Part shown: positions 15,080 through 21,824 of the stretch, one piece after another
Position numbering within the stretch: position 1 is the stretch's first letter
How the letters are laid out: the number at the start of each line of letters is the position of its first letter
Assembly: GCA_022823105.1 (NCBI GenBank)
Contig: JAJDXU010000257.1
Location: 1-25,391, forward strand
Source of the DNA: Dehalococcoidia bacterium
Lineage (GTDB): Bacteria > Chloroflexota > Dehalococcoidia > Lucifugimonadales > UBA3495
Reading direction: 5' to 3'
DNA: 25,391 nucleotides
Notes under the pieces: model-generated
Databases searched by the model: none
What the model was told of the DNA's origin: nothing
What the model saw: the letters and a program-made list of their open reading frames with translations, nothing else
Translations under genes and position numbers: made by a program

Positions 15080-15904
15080 TTACGGCGTTGTCGCAGCATC
15101 AGCCATCAGCAAGGTCGGGTCGATCAGCATCACCACCAGCATGCCCCATCCGAAAACGCAGCCCAGGGCGGTTATGATCACCTCGGCGGGAGCGAGGGGC
15201 ATCAACCCCAAGCGGGCGCCAAGGTAATGCTGCCACAACCGGTTCAAGTTGGTTTGAGCGTGCCACAGGATCCACACGAGCAGCACGGTTTGGCCGATAT
15301 TGATAGCCACGTATCCGGCTTGCTGGGAGGTGGTCAATGTTCCCTCGGTGGGCAACATGAAGGACACCAACCCAAGCAGCACGACGCCGAGGTAAATCAG
15401 GACGGTTCGTATGGGGCTGAGTGTGCTGGGCACGCCGCGCGCGTCCATTAACTCCTGGTACACGCGCATGTGGGCGTGCAGTCGGAAAAACTGGTAGACC
15501 GGAACAACCAGTGACAGCGCATGGAAAATGGGGAATGCGGGTTCGCCCGTATATTCCCGGTAATGCCGCCATGTGACGTACATCCAGTAGAAGATGTACA
15601 GGCCGGAACTCAGGGCAGTGAGGAGGATTACCCGATTGGTGGGGATATAGAACGGGGTTGCGTCGTCGACTTCCCGGGCGGGGGCCCCATCCGCTCGGGG
15701 CGATGGGTCATAGCGCGCTCCGACCAAACGGTCCAACTCTTCTGACGAATGGGATGGACGCTCGGTTGGAGCGGGCTGGGCAGGTGGGGGGTTAGTCCGA
15801 GCCGGGACGCGCACCTCTGAGCCACATGAACCGCAGAAGCGATGCTCCGGCGCGTACTGAGCACCGCAACGGGGACAACTCAGTGCGTCACCGGAGTTTG
15901 CCAT
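15080..15904 (-). CDS. Zinc-ribbon membrane protein with DUF4234-like domain
   Basis: A 274-residue protein with an N-terminal zinc ribbon (C-x2-C at CPRCG, then C-x2-C at FCGSCG, residues about 10-30). A Pro-rich, partly disordered linker leads to about residue 85, and a DUF4234-like membrane region follows. That region shows NRVILLTALSSGLYIFYWMY, the short amphipathic stretch WRHYREYTGEP, FHALSLVVPVYQFFRLH, then two to three more helices (IRTVLIYLGVVLLGLVSFML, VAINIGQTVLLVWILWHA, IITALGCVFGWGMLVVML). The family has no assigned function. The zinc ribbon should face the cytosol. It lies between a symporter gene and an FAA-hydrolase gene on the same strand, 37 bases after the latter, so co-transcription with the hydrolase is likely. 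Confidence 0.78.
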   Translation of the reverse strand: MANSGDALSCPRCGAQYAPEHRFCGSCGSEVRVPARTNPPPAQPAPTERPSHSSEELDRLVGARYDPSPRADGAPAREVDDATPFYIPTNRVILLTALSSGLYIFYWMYVTWRHYREYTGEPAFPIFHALSLVVPVYQFFRLHAHMRVYQELMDARGVPSTLSPIRTVLIYLGVVLLGLVSFMLPTEGTLTTSQQAGYVAINIGQTVLLVWILWHAQTNLNRLWQHYLGARLGLMPLAPAEVIITALGCVFGWGMLVVMLIDPTLLMADAATTP

Positions 15905-15941
15905 GGTAGTGTTGATCCGATCGGATTGATCGGGTGCGAAT

Positions 15942-16724
15942 CTACTTGCCCCAGACCACCGGATTGCTGAGGGTACCGATGCCGGTGACAGTGATGTCGC
16001 ACACGTCGCCGTCTTTCATGTTTTCAGTAGCGCCGTCGGTGCCCATCCACAGGATGTCGCCGGGAACCAGCGTGAGGTATTTGCTCATGTCGCTGATGTA
16101 CTCGCGGACCCCGAAGATAGCGGTGTTGAGGTCATATTCGCCTACTACGCGCTCGTTGACCTGGATGGTCACGTGCATGGCATCAGGGTCGGCGTCGGTG
16201 GCAATCCAGGGGCCCATGGGCTTGAAGGTGTCGGTGTTCTTGGCGCGCCACATGGTGCGGTCGTTGCGCTGCCAGTAACGTTCGCTCACGTCGTTGCCGA
16301 TGGTGTAGCCGAGCACGTAATCCAGGGCTTCGTCCTGGCTCACGTTGCGGCATTCCTTCCCGATGACGACAACCACCTCGCCCTCATACTGGAGCTCCTC
16401 GGTGGCGTCGGCGGGAACCATGATGGGGTCTCCTTGGCCGGTGAGAGCGTTCACAGCCCGGTATCCAACATCGGCTTTCTTGGGTAGGTTGGGTTCCTCG
16501 CCCCGCATGTGGGCGGCCCAAGTGACGTGCTCGGGGAAGTTGATCCCGGCGGCGTAAAACGTCGGCGGGATGACCGGAGGCAGGAGCTTGACTGAACTCA
16601 ACGCGTACCGGCTGCCCGATTCCTTGAGCCCATCAAACAGACCGCCCTGGACTTCCAGGACCGTATCTCCGTCGACGATTCCGTGAGCCACACGGTCGCC
16701 CGTGCGAAACTTGCAAATCAGCAT
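15942..16724 (-). CDS. Fumarylacetoacetate hydrolase (FAH) family protein
   Basis: A 260-residue soluble enzyme of the FAH superfamily, whose members hydrolyse or decarboxylate beta-diketo acids from aromatic and other catabolism. The metal ligands are in place: Glu114 and Glu116 in YEGEVVVVIGK, and Asp145 in GYTIGNDVSER. Also visible are Lys162 with DTFKPMGPWI and the substrate-pocket strand LVPGDILWMGTDGA near the C terminus. The N-terminal region (residues 1-50) is the short domain common in acylpyruvase and HpcE-like proteins. GGGAGG lies just upstream of the ATG at 16724. It is the first gene of the minus-strand group and is divergent from the gene at 16895, with a 170-base shared regulatory region. 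The substrate is not predictable. Confidence 0.92.
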   Translation of the reverse strand: MLICKFRTGDRVAHGIVDGDTVLEVQGGLFDGLKESGSRYALSSVKLLPPVIPPTFYAAGINFPEHVTWAAHMRGEEPNLPKKADVGYRAVNALTGQGDPIMVPADATEELQYEGEVVVVIGKECRNVSQDEALDYVLGYTIGNDVSERYWQRNDRTMWRAKNTDTFKPMGPWIATDADPDAMHVTIQVNERVVGEYDLNTAIFGVREYISDMSKYLTLVPGDILWMGTDGATENMKDGDVCDITVTGIGTLSNPVVWGK

Positions 16725-16894
16725 GGCCGTGGCCTCCCGCAGGTTGTGTGTAACCGTATCTATTGGTGGTCAATTCTGGCACCACATGCGGCGACGGTCA
16801 AGCAAACGTCGTGTGGTAACATATCCGCCGGCGTGCCGGGCTTGGGAATCGGCGCGCTTTGGCCACCCACAAACGAGACAGGTGCAATATTGAA

Positions 16895-17656
16895 ATGCAG
16901 CAGCCCGAAACGACGCTGATTTATTGGGCACCCAGCAGAGTACGGTTCAATCTCACATTGATCCTGGCCCTGGTGGTGATAGTGCTGGGCCTGCTCCAAG
17001 CCGCGGGGTTCGACCCGCTGGCTGCCGCTTGCAGCCCCAGGTCCACCAGCGAACCTGCCAATCAAACCGAAGGCGCCCAGCCGGAGGGCGGCAGCGCCTC
17101 CAACGAACCGTCGAACCGAGGCAGCGCATGGTTGCTGGTGATCGTCGGCCTGGGGGTAGGAGCATATTCGTGGTTGACATCGCCGCGGCAATACCGCGTT
17201 TATTCAGACGCGCTAATCATTATGTTCGGGATGCCCAGGCGTCGGATGATTCACTTCAGCGACATACGGGAAGTGGTGATCGACCGCGGTTTCATGGGCG
17301 ACCCGCTGCGGGTTTACACCAACAATCGTCGGCGCATTCCGCTGCAGGTGCGTGAGCCCGAGGAGATGCACCGCTACCTGGACGGGGCAGTAAAGGATTT
17401 CTGGCGGGACAACCCGCAGTATGCTCCACAACCGGAGGATGAGGAAGAAGGTGGCGGTGCGCCGGACGTCGTCGAATCCACGGCGGCAGAAACGGCAGAT
17501 GGGGTTGAACCTGAAAGCGCCCCGGACGCGGATACCGCCCGCGGGCCCGAAGAAGATGAGCCCAGACGGAGTCCGCGCTCGCGTCGCCGCAGCTTAAGGG
17601 ACGACGCGTCAGATGGCGACAGTGGGAGCGACGGTTCACGGCCAAGGTTCAGCTAG
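16895..17656 (+). CDS. Membrane protein with PH-like domain and acidic low-complexity tail
   Basis: A 253-residue protein from the ATG at 16895; an in-frame TTG at 16859 would add 12 residues without improving the N terminus. Two membrane helices (about 20-38, TLILALVVIVLGLLQAAGF; about 80-97, WLLVIVGLGVGAYSWL) enclose a Ser/Asn/Pro-rich loop. A PH-like (bPH) domain follows at about 100-165, with YRVYSDALIIMFGMPRRRMIHFSDIREVVI and PLRVYTNNRRRIPLQ. The C-terminal 75 residues are acidic then Arg/Ser-rich, and are probably disordered. Bacterial PH-like membrane proteins have no uniform function. The gene stands alone: divergent from the FAA-hydrolase gene and ending at a terminator before the convergent queA gene. 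Confidence 0.72.
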   Translation: MQQPETTLIYWAPSRVRFNLTLILALVVIVLGLLQAAGFDPLAAACSPRSTSEPANQTEGAQPEGGSASNEPSNRGSAWLLVIVGLGVGAYSWLTSPRQYRVYSDALIIMFGMPRRRMIHFSDIREVVIDRGFMGDPLRVYTNNRRRIPLQVREPEEMHRYLDGAVKDFWRDNPQYAPQPEDEEEGGGAPDVVESTAAETADGVEPESAPDADTARGPEEDEPRRSPRSRRRSLRDDASDGDSGSDGSRPRFS

Positions 17657-17677
17657 TCACGGCCGGTAAGAACAAGC

Positions 17678-17717
17678 AACGCTCCGGAGCCCACCGGCTG
17701 CGGAGCGTTCTAGTTTT
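17678..17717 (+). terminator. Terminator between convergent PH-domain and queA genes
   Basis: A 9-bp stem (AACGCTCCG at 17678-17686, CGGAGCGTT at 17701-17709) is extended by an inner AGCC/GGCT stem with a CACC loop, and CTAGTTTT follows. On the opposite strand the same hairpin is followed by a weaker T-rich stretch, so it may also serve queA. Confidence 0.75.
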
Positions 17718-17785
17718 CCCGTGAAACTGGTCCACTGGCGACGCAGTCGGAAGAGCGCTCTGGACTTCCGGTTTTAGATTTCACT

Positions 17786-18871
17786 CTAAAGGATCAACAT
17801 GGCGTCGCCGAAGGAGTAGAAGCGGTACTGCTGGCGGACGGCCTCCAGATAGGCGGCAAGGATGCGCTCGCGGCCGACGAAAGCGGACACGAGCATGAGC
17901 AGCGTGGAGCGAGGCAGGTGGAAGTTTGTGATCATGGCATCCACCGAGCGAAATTCATGGCCAGGGGTGATGAACAGGTCGGCGTTGCCCGACGTGGAGA
18001 TGACCTCAACGTAGGGGTCGCTATCGGTTGATGAGTGAGCTAACGCAGTGAGGTTATGAGCCACGTGTTCCAACGTTCGCACCGTCGTGGTGCCGACGGC
18101 GATTATTCGATTGCCATCGCGGCGAGCGCGGTTGATAGCATCTGCAGTGTCCTGAGGTAGTTCGAACCATTCGGTGTGGATCCTGTGCTCGCCGATGTTT
18201 TCCTCTTGAACAGGCCGGAACGTATCGAGACCGACGTGCAGGGTTACCCAAGCGGTGTGAACGCCGATGTCGTGGATGTCGTTCAGCGTTTGCTCCGTGA
18301 AGTGCAGGCCCGCGGTTGGCGCGGCTACGCTCCCCGCTACGTCGGCATAGACGGTCTGATACCGCTCAGGGTCGTCCGGTTTCTCCTTGATGTAAGGAGG
18401 CAGCGGCAGTTCACCGAGGGTATCCAACAGAGACTCATTGGACACGCGCACGGTGCGCAATCCGTTTTCGTGGGTCTCCAATATTCCCACGTGGACGGTG
18501 TTGTCCGAACCCGTGCCTGCAGGAGTGCCTATAGTCACTTGGGCACCGGTCCTCAGCCTGCGTCCAGGGCGTCCGAGGGCCTGCCAGACACCTGGCCGGA
18601 GCCTGCGCACCAACAACACCTCCACTGCGGCGCCTGAGCTCGACTCCCGCCCGCGTAGCCGAGCAGGAATCACGCGACTGCGGTTGAAAACCATCAAATC
18701 TCCGGGCCTGAGGTATTCGGTCAGGTCCCGGAATTTTCGATGCTCCCAAGTGTCGGCGACCTGTTGGCGGTGGAGCACGAACAATCGCGACGAATCTCTC
18801 GGCTCAACCGGGGTCTGGGCGATCAGTTCAGGCGGCAGATGATAATCGAAATCTCCGGTGCGAAGCGTCAT
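17786..18871 (-). CDS. queA: S-adenosylmethionine:tRNA ribosyltransferase-isomerase QueA
   Basis: QueA transfers and isomerises the ribosyl moiety of SAM onto preQ1 in tRNA, making epoxyqueuosine in the queuosine pathway. The 361-residue protein has the full family signature: FDYHLPPELIAQTPVEPRDSSRL at the N terminus, DLMVFNRSRVIPARLRGR, PLPPYIKE, YQTVYADVAGSVAAPTAGLHFT, VTLHVGLDTFRPVQEE and AVGTTTVRTLEH. The C-terminal motifs are MITNFHLPRSTLLMLVSAF and YRFYSFGDAMLI. The ATG at 18871 is chosen over a TTG two codons upstream. It lies 17 bases after folD on the same strand, so the two are probably one operon. The partner tgt, often next to queA, is not in the window. Confidence 0.97.
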   Translation of the reverse strand: MTLRTGDFDYHLPPELIAQTPVEPRDSSRLFVLHRQQVADTWEHRKFRDLTEYLRPGDLMVFNRSRVIPARLRGRESSSGAAVEVLLVRRLRPGVWQALGRPGRRLRTGAQVTIGTPAGTGSDNTVHVGILETHENGLRTVRVSNESLLDTLGELPLPPYIKEKPDDPERYQTVYADVAGSVAAPTAGLHFTEQTLNDIHDIGVHTAWVTLHVGLDTFRPVQEENIGEHRIHTEWFELPQDTADAINRARRDGNRIIAVGTTTVRTLEHVAHNLTALAHSSTDSDPYVEVISTSGNADLFITPGHEFRSVDAMITNFHLPRSTLLMLVSAFVGRERILAAYLEAVRQQYRFYSFGDAMLIL

Positions 18872-18888
18872 GACCAAGGGTAAAACCG

Positions 18889-19779
18889 CTAAGGCAGGCC
18901 AGCGCTGACACGGGCCGCATGGAGGGTATTGCTGATAAGCATGGCTACGGTCATGGGGCCGATGCCGCCCGGAACGGGCGTTATCGCCTCCGCTTTTTCT
19001 GATACGGGGACGAAATCAACATCGCCCACGAGGCGATATCCGCGGCGGCGGGAAGCGTCATCGACCCGATTGATGCCAACATCTATTACCACCGCCCCCG
19101 GACGCACCATGTCAGCGCCGATGGCTCTGGGGACTCCCATGGCCGCCACCAAAATGTCGGCCTGGCGAGTGATATCTAGCAGGTCCCGCGTCCTCGTGTG
19201 GCAAATGGTGACGGTGGCGTTGCCGCCCGCGTTTCGCTGCATCAGGAGGCACGCCAGTGGTTTGCCAACGATATTGCTGCGACCGACGATGACCACACGT
19301 TGACCGGCCGGGTCGTATCCGGAGCGCAGGAGGACCTGTTGCACACCGGCGGGCGTGCAAGGAAGGAATGAAGGTTCTCCCTGCAGCATCCGTCCCTGAC
19401 TGACAGGATGCAGGCCGTCCACGTCTTTGAGTGGTTCGATACGCTCGATTGCTGCGCCTTCGTTGAGGTGATCCGGCAACGGCAGTTGCAGCAGTATCCC
19501 GTGGAATTTGGGATTGCCGTTCAGGCGATCTATGAGCGCGTGCAGATCATGCTGGGAGGATGAGGCCGGCACGTTGAAGGTCTGGGAGAATATGCCGGCA
19601 TCGGCGCAGGCGCGTGCCTTGTTGCGCACATACACCGCGGAAGCAGCATCGTCACCGACCAGCACGGCCGCGAGGCCGGGGATTACATCGAGATCCTGCG
19701 CCAATTTGGAAACCCCATGGGCAACTTCCGCCCGGAGTTCGGCGGCGAGATCGTTACCGTTCAATATGCGGGCAGTCAT
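18889..19779 (-). CDS. folD: Bifunctional methylenetetrahydrofolate dehydrogenase/cyclohydrolase FolD
   Basis: FolD interconverts 5,10-methylene-, methenyl- and 10-formyl-tetrahydrofolate with NADP in the cytosol. The 296-residue protein shows the substrate-site YVRNKARAC segment (Y50, catalytic K54) and QLPLPDHLNE, with KDVDGLHP after it. PCTPAGVQQVL, the nucleotide-binding VVIVGRSNIVGKPLACLL, VVIDVGINRV and the C-terminal PVPGGIGPMTVAML are also present. A short insert (NAGGNA) sits in the Rossmann half. The ORF extends 75 codons further upstream, but that extension has no FolD similarity and would cover the intergenic region, so the ATG at 19779 is used; I see no clear ribosome site before it. 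It is followed by queA after 17 bases. Confidence 0.96.
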   Translation of the reverse strand: MTARILNGNDLAAELRAEVAHGVSKLAQDLDVIPGLAAVLVGDDAASAVYVRNKARACADAGIFSQTFNVPASSSQHDLHALIDRLNGNPKFHGILLQLPLPDHLNEGAAIERIEPLKDVDGLHPVSQGRMLQGEPSFLPCTPAGVQQVLLRSGYDPAGQRVVIVGRSNIVGKPLACLLMQRNAGGNATVTICHTRTRDLLDITRQADILVAAMGVPRAIGADMVRPGAVVIDVGINRVDDASRRRGYRLVGDVDFVPVSEKAEAITPVPGGIGPMTVAMLISNTLHAARVSAGLP

Positions 19780-19997
19780 CGTTTTGGTCGGCCGTGTATG
19801 GGACGGGATGCTTCGGTTTGAGAGTTTGCTGATGGGAAAAGCACGCGACCGGGTGAGGGGCGCGGCGAGCGTCGCAGGTTGCCAGCAACGTGGCGAAACG
19901 GGACCATACGTACGCTCCGCGGTTAGCCCGGTAACCCGGCGCGATTCCCATTTCATGATACCACCCCGCTGATTATTTCCTCCGGATGCAAGGCTGT

Positions 19998-20026
19998 TTG
20001 CCATCGAGTATGAATCAGCCTAAAAT
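19998..20026 (+). promoter_or_regulatory. Promoter suggesting a leaderless transcript for the BtuF-like gene
   Basis: TTGCCA (19998-20003), a 17-base spacer and TAAAAT (20021-20026) give five of six matches in each box. Transcription would begin seven or eight bases after the -10 box, at or next to the ATG at 20034, leaving no room for a ribosome-binding site. Confidence 0.5.
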
Positions 20027-20033
20027 GCCGGAC

Positions 20034-20969
20034 ATGCGTATCGTTTCTTTGTTACCCAGCGCAACCGAGATTGTCTTCGCATTGGGCCTTGGCGAATCCT
20101 TGGTGGGCGTTTCCCACATGTGCGACTACCCTGCGCCGGCTCGGGGCCTGCCGGTGGTGAGTCGCAGCGTCAGGAGCAAGTCCCACCTGTCGAGCGCAGA
20201 GATAGACTCCATCATTCAGCAGGCGAGGGCCACGGGAAATCCGCTCTACGTGATCGACGGAGACCTGCTACGCCGGTTGCGTCCGGATGTGATACTCACC
20301 CAGGAACTGTGCGAGGTTTGCGCGGTGGGCGCCGGATCGGTTTTCGAGACGGCGGCGAAAGTGCTGGACTACACTCCGGAGATTCTGAGCATCAGGCCGG
20401 CCGGATTGGAGGATATATTCGACAATATCCGGCGCATTGGCGCAGCGGCAGGAGTTCTCGGCGGAGCCGAAGAGCTGCTGCAACAACTGCAAAGGCGAAC
20501 GGAAAATGTCGCGCGGCGCGCTGCGGACGGACGTCGTCCCAGGGTGTTTTGCATCGACTGGCTGGAACCGCTGCGGAACACCGGTCAGTGGACACCGGAA
20601 CTGGTGGAACTGGCCGGGGGCGAAGAGGGCCTTGCCGAAAAATGGGGCAAGTCGCGGGAAGTGAGTTGGGACGAGGTTCTCGAGTACCAGCCCGACTACG
20701 TGATGGTGATGCCGTGCGCCTTCAACATGGACCGAACCATCGCCGAGACAGCGCGCCTATCCGAACGTGGGGAATGGAACTCGTTGACTGCGGTGAGAGA
20801 AGGGAGAGTTTTTTTGTTCGACGGCCAGATTCCCAGCAGGCACGGGCCTCGGGTGGTCGACGTTCTGGAAGGCCTTGCCGAAGCCATGCGTCCCCAGTTG
20901 TTCAACGGGCTGGCGAGGTCCGGGATTTTTCGGCCAGCGACGGCCACACATGCGGCTGCGGCCCGATAG
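20034..20969 (+). CDS. Cobalamin-binding protein, BtuF-like (periplasmic-binding fold, no signal peptide)
   Basis: A 311-residue protein of the BtuF/FepB-type binding fold (PF01497). It begins MRIVSLLPSATEIVFALGLG, the standard opening of the annotated cobalamin-binding subfamily, followed by VGVSHMCDYP, RRLRPDVILTQELCEVCAVG, PRVFCIDWLEPLRNTGQWTPELVELAGG and WDEVLEYQPDYVMVMPC. The in-frame extension back to 19986 is rejected because the family start is at 20034, and the promoter at 19998-20026 ends just before it. There is no signal peptide or lipobox and no BtuC/BtuD gene nearby, so it may act in the cytosol rather than in import; that is inferred. The small gene at 20994 follows after 24 bases. 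Confidence 0.85.
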   Translation: MRIVSLLPSATEIVFALGLGESLVGVSHMCDYPAPARGLPVVSRSVRSKSHLSSAEIDSIIQQARATGNPLYVIDGDLLRRLRPDVILTQELCEVCAVGAGSVFETAAKVLDYTPEILSIRPAGLEDIFDNIRRIGAAAGVLGGAEELLQQLQRRTENVARRAADGRRPRVFCIDWLEPLRNTGQWTPELVELAGGEEGLAEKWGKSREVSWDEVLEYQPDYVMVMPCAFNMDRTIAETARLSERGEWNSLTAVREGRVFLFDGQIPSRHGPRVVDVLEGLAEAMRPQLFNGLARSGIFRPATATHAAAAR

Positions 20970-20993
20970 ACTCACCGCGGGAGGGATGCGCTG

Positions 20994-21299
20994 ATGGGTT
21001 TGTACATGGTGTCTCTGGAACACGCACCGGAGCGATGCCCTGGCGTCGATTTGGGGGTCAGAGACCGGGTCGTTCGGATGTCCGCTGAACTGACCAACAC
21101 ACTTTCCAACCGTGGATGCGAATTCCGAGGCGGTTGGGTCGGAAAGTCCTCTCACCAGACCTGGTTGATTCTTGACGGGCCGGACGCGCACGCCATTGAC
21201 GACGCGGTAATCGATATGGGCCTGGCAACTTGGAACAAAACGGCGATATTCCCGATCATCACAATGGAGGAGGCGTTCGGCGGTCTGCCCACCGATTGA
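20994..21299 (+). CDS. Small hypothetical protein, 101 aa
   Basis: I do not recognise a firm family. The ATG at 20994 has a GGGAGGG ribosome site (20980-20986 region). The predicted pattern is strand-helix-strand-strand-helix-strand: GLYMVSLEH, a helix VRDRVVRMSAELTNTLSNRG, then EFRGGWVGKSSHQTWLILDG, a helix AHAIDDAVIDMGL, and TAIFPIITMEEAF. This resembles the dimeric ferredoxin-like alpha/beta barrel of DUF3303- and EthD-type proteins, but that is inference. It is soluble. It lies 24 bases after the BtuF-like gene and 20 bases before the Rieske gene, so it is probably translated from the same message. Confidence 0.7.
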   Translation: MGLYMVSLEHAPERCPGVDLGVRDRVVRMSAELTNTLSNRGCEFRGGWVGKSSHQTWLILDGPDAHAIDDAVIDMGLATWNKTAIFPIITMEEAFGGLPTD

Positions 21300-21319
21300 C
21301 GCTTCTCAGGAGAGCCCAA

Positions 21320-21754
21320 ATGGCTGACAACATTTACCACCGCAGGCGGCGCATGTACACAGACCCCGCCGATATCGGTCAAAACAAGATGGCCCCGGCG
21401 CGTCAGGTTGACATCGGAGGCGTAGCGGATTTCCCGACGCTGCCGGCACGGGTGAGGCTGGAAAGCGGCGAGGAGTTGTGGCTGGCGCAAGGCCGCGACG
21501 GAAACTACCGCCTGCTATCCATGGTGTGCCCGCACGCCTTCGGACGGGTGGTGAAGTGGGACAAGAGCTTTCTGTGTCCCGACCACGGCTGGCGCTTCGA
21601 GGAAAGCCAGGGCGTTTGCGTGAACGGCCCCCGGGCGCAGCTTTTCTATCACGACGTGATGGTGCAGAACGGCAGGCTGATTGCCAAAATCCCGGCAGAT
21701 AATGACGCGTCGGTCACGCACGCGCCGCCGCCGGCGTGGGCTGTGCCGAAGTAA
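21320..21754 (+). CDS. Rieske [2Fe-2S] ferredoxin
   Basis: A 144-residue soluble electron-transfer protein. The Rieske cluster ligands are C70-x-H72 (MVCPHAFG) and C86-x2-H89 (FLCPDHGW), spaced by 13 residues, which is on the short side for the family. The HGWRFEESQGVCVNGP strand after the second box is typical of stand-alone ferredoxin-type or oxygenase-N-terminal Rieske domains. No oxygenase catalytic domain follows, so it is a ferredoxin or small subunit. The ATG at 21320 has CAGGAGAG upstream and starts 20 bases after the preceding gene; an upstream in-frame start at 21230 would overlap that gene. The electron acceptor is not evident nearby. Confidence 0.9.
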   Translation: MADNIYHRRRRMYTDPADIGQNKMAPARQVDIGGVADFPTLPARVRLESGEELWLAQGRDGNYRLLSMVCPHAFGRVVKWDKSFLCPDHGWRFEESQGVCVNGPRAQLFYHDVMVQNGRLIAKIPADNDASVTHAPPPAWAVPK

Positions 21755-21824
21755 ACTTGGTCTCGCTCCGCTTGCGGACAGATTGGCAAGTAAAACCCAT
21801 AAATTCACAGGATCGGTTTCCATT

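Noticed and set aside
15915..15926. ATCCGATCGGAT palindrome between the FAA-hydrolase and zinc-ribbon genes
   Set aside because: Twelve base pairs with no second copy in the window and no promoter boxes in register.
19780..20004. 75-codon N-terminal extension of FolD
   Set aside because: No FolD similarity, and it would overlap the promoter of the divergent BtuF-like gene.
21681..21824. ATG start of the LRR protein overlapping the Rieske gene
   Set aside because: The extension is Arg-rich and off-frame coding of the Rieske C terminus; the TTG at 21825 gives a clean signal peptide. Some doubt remains.
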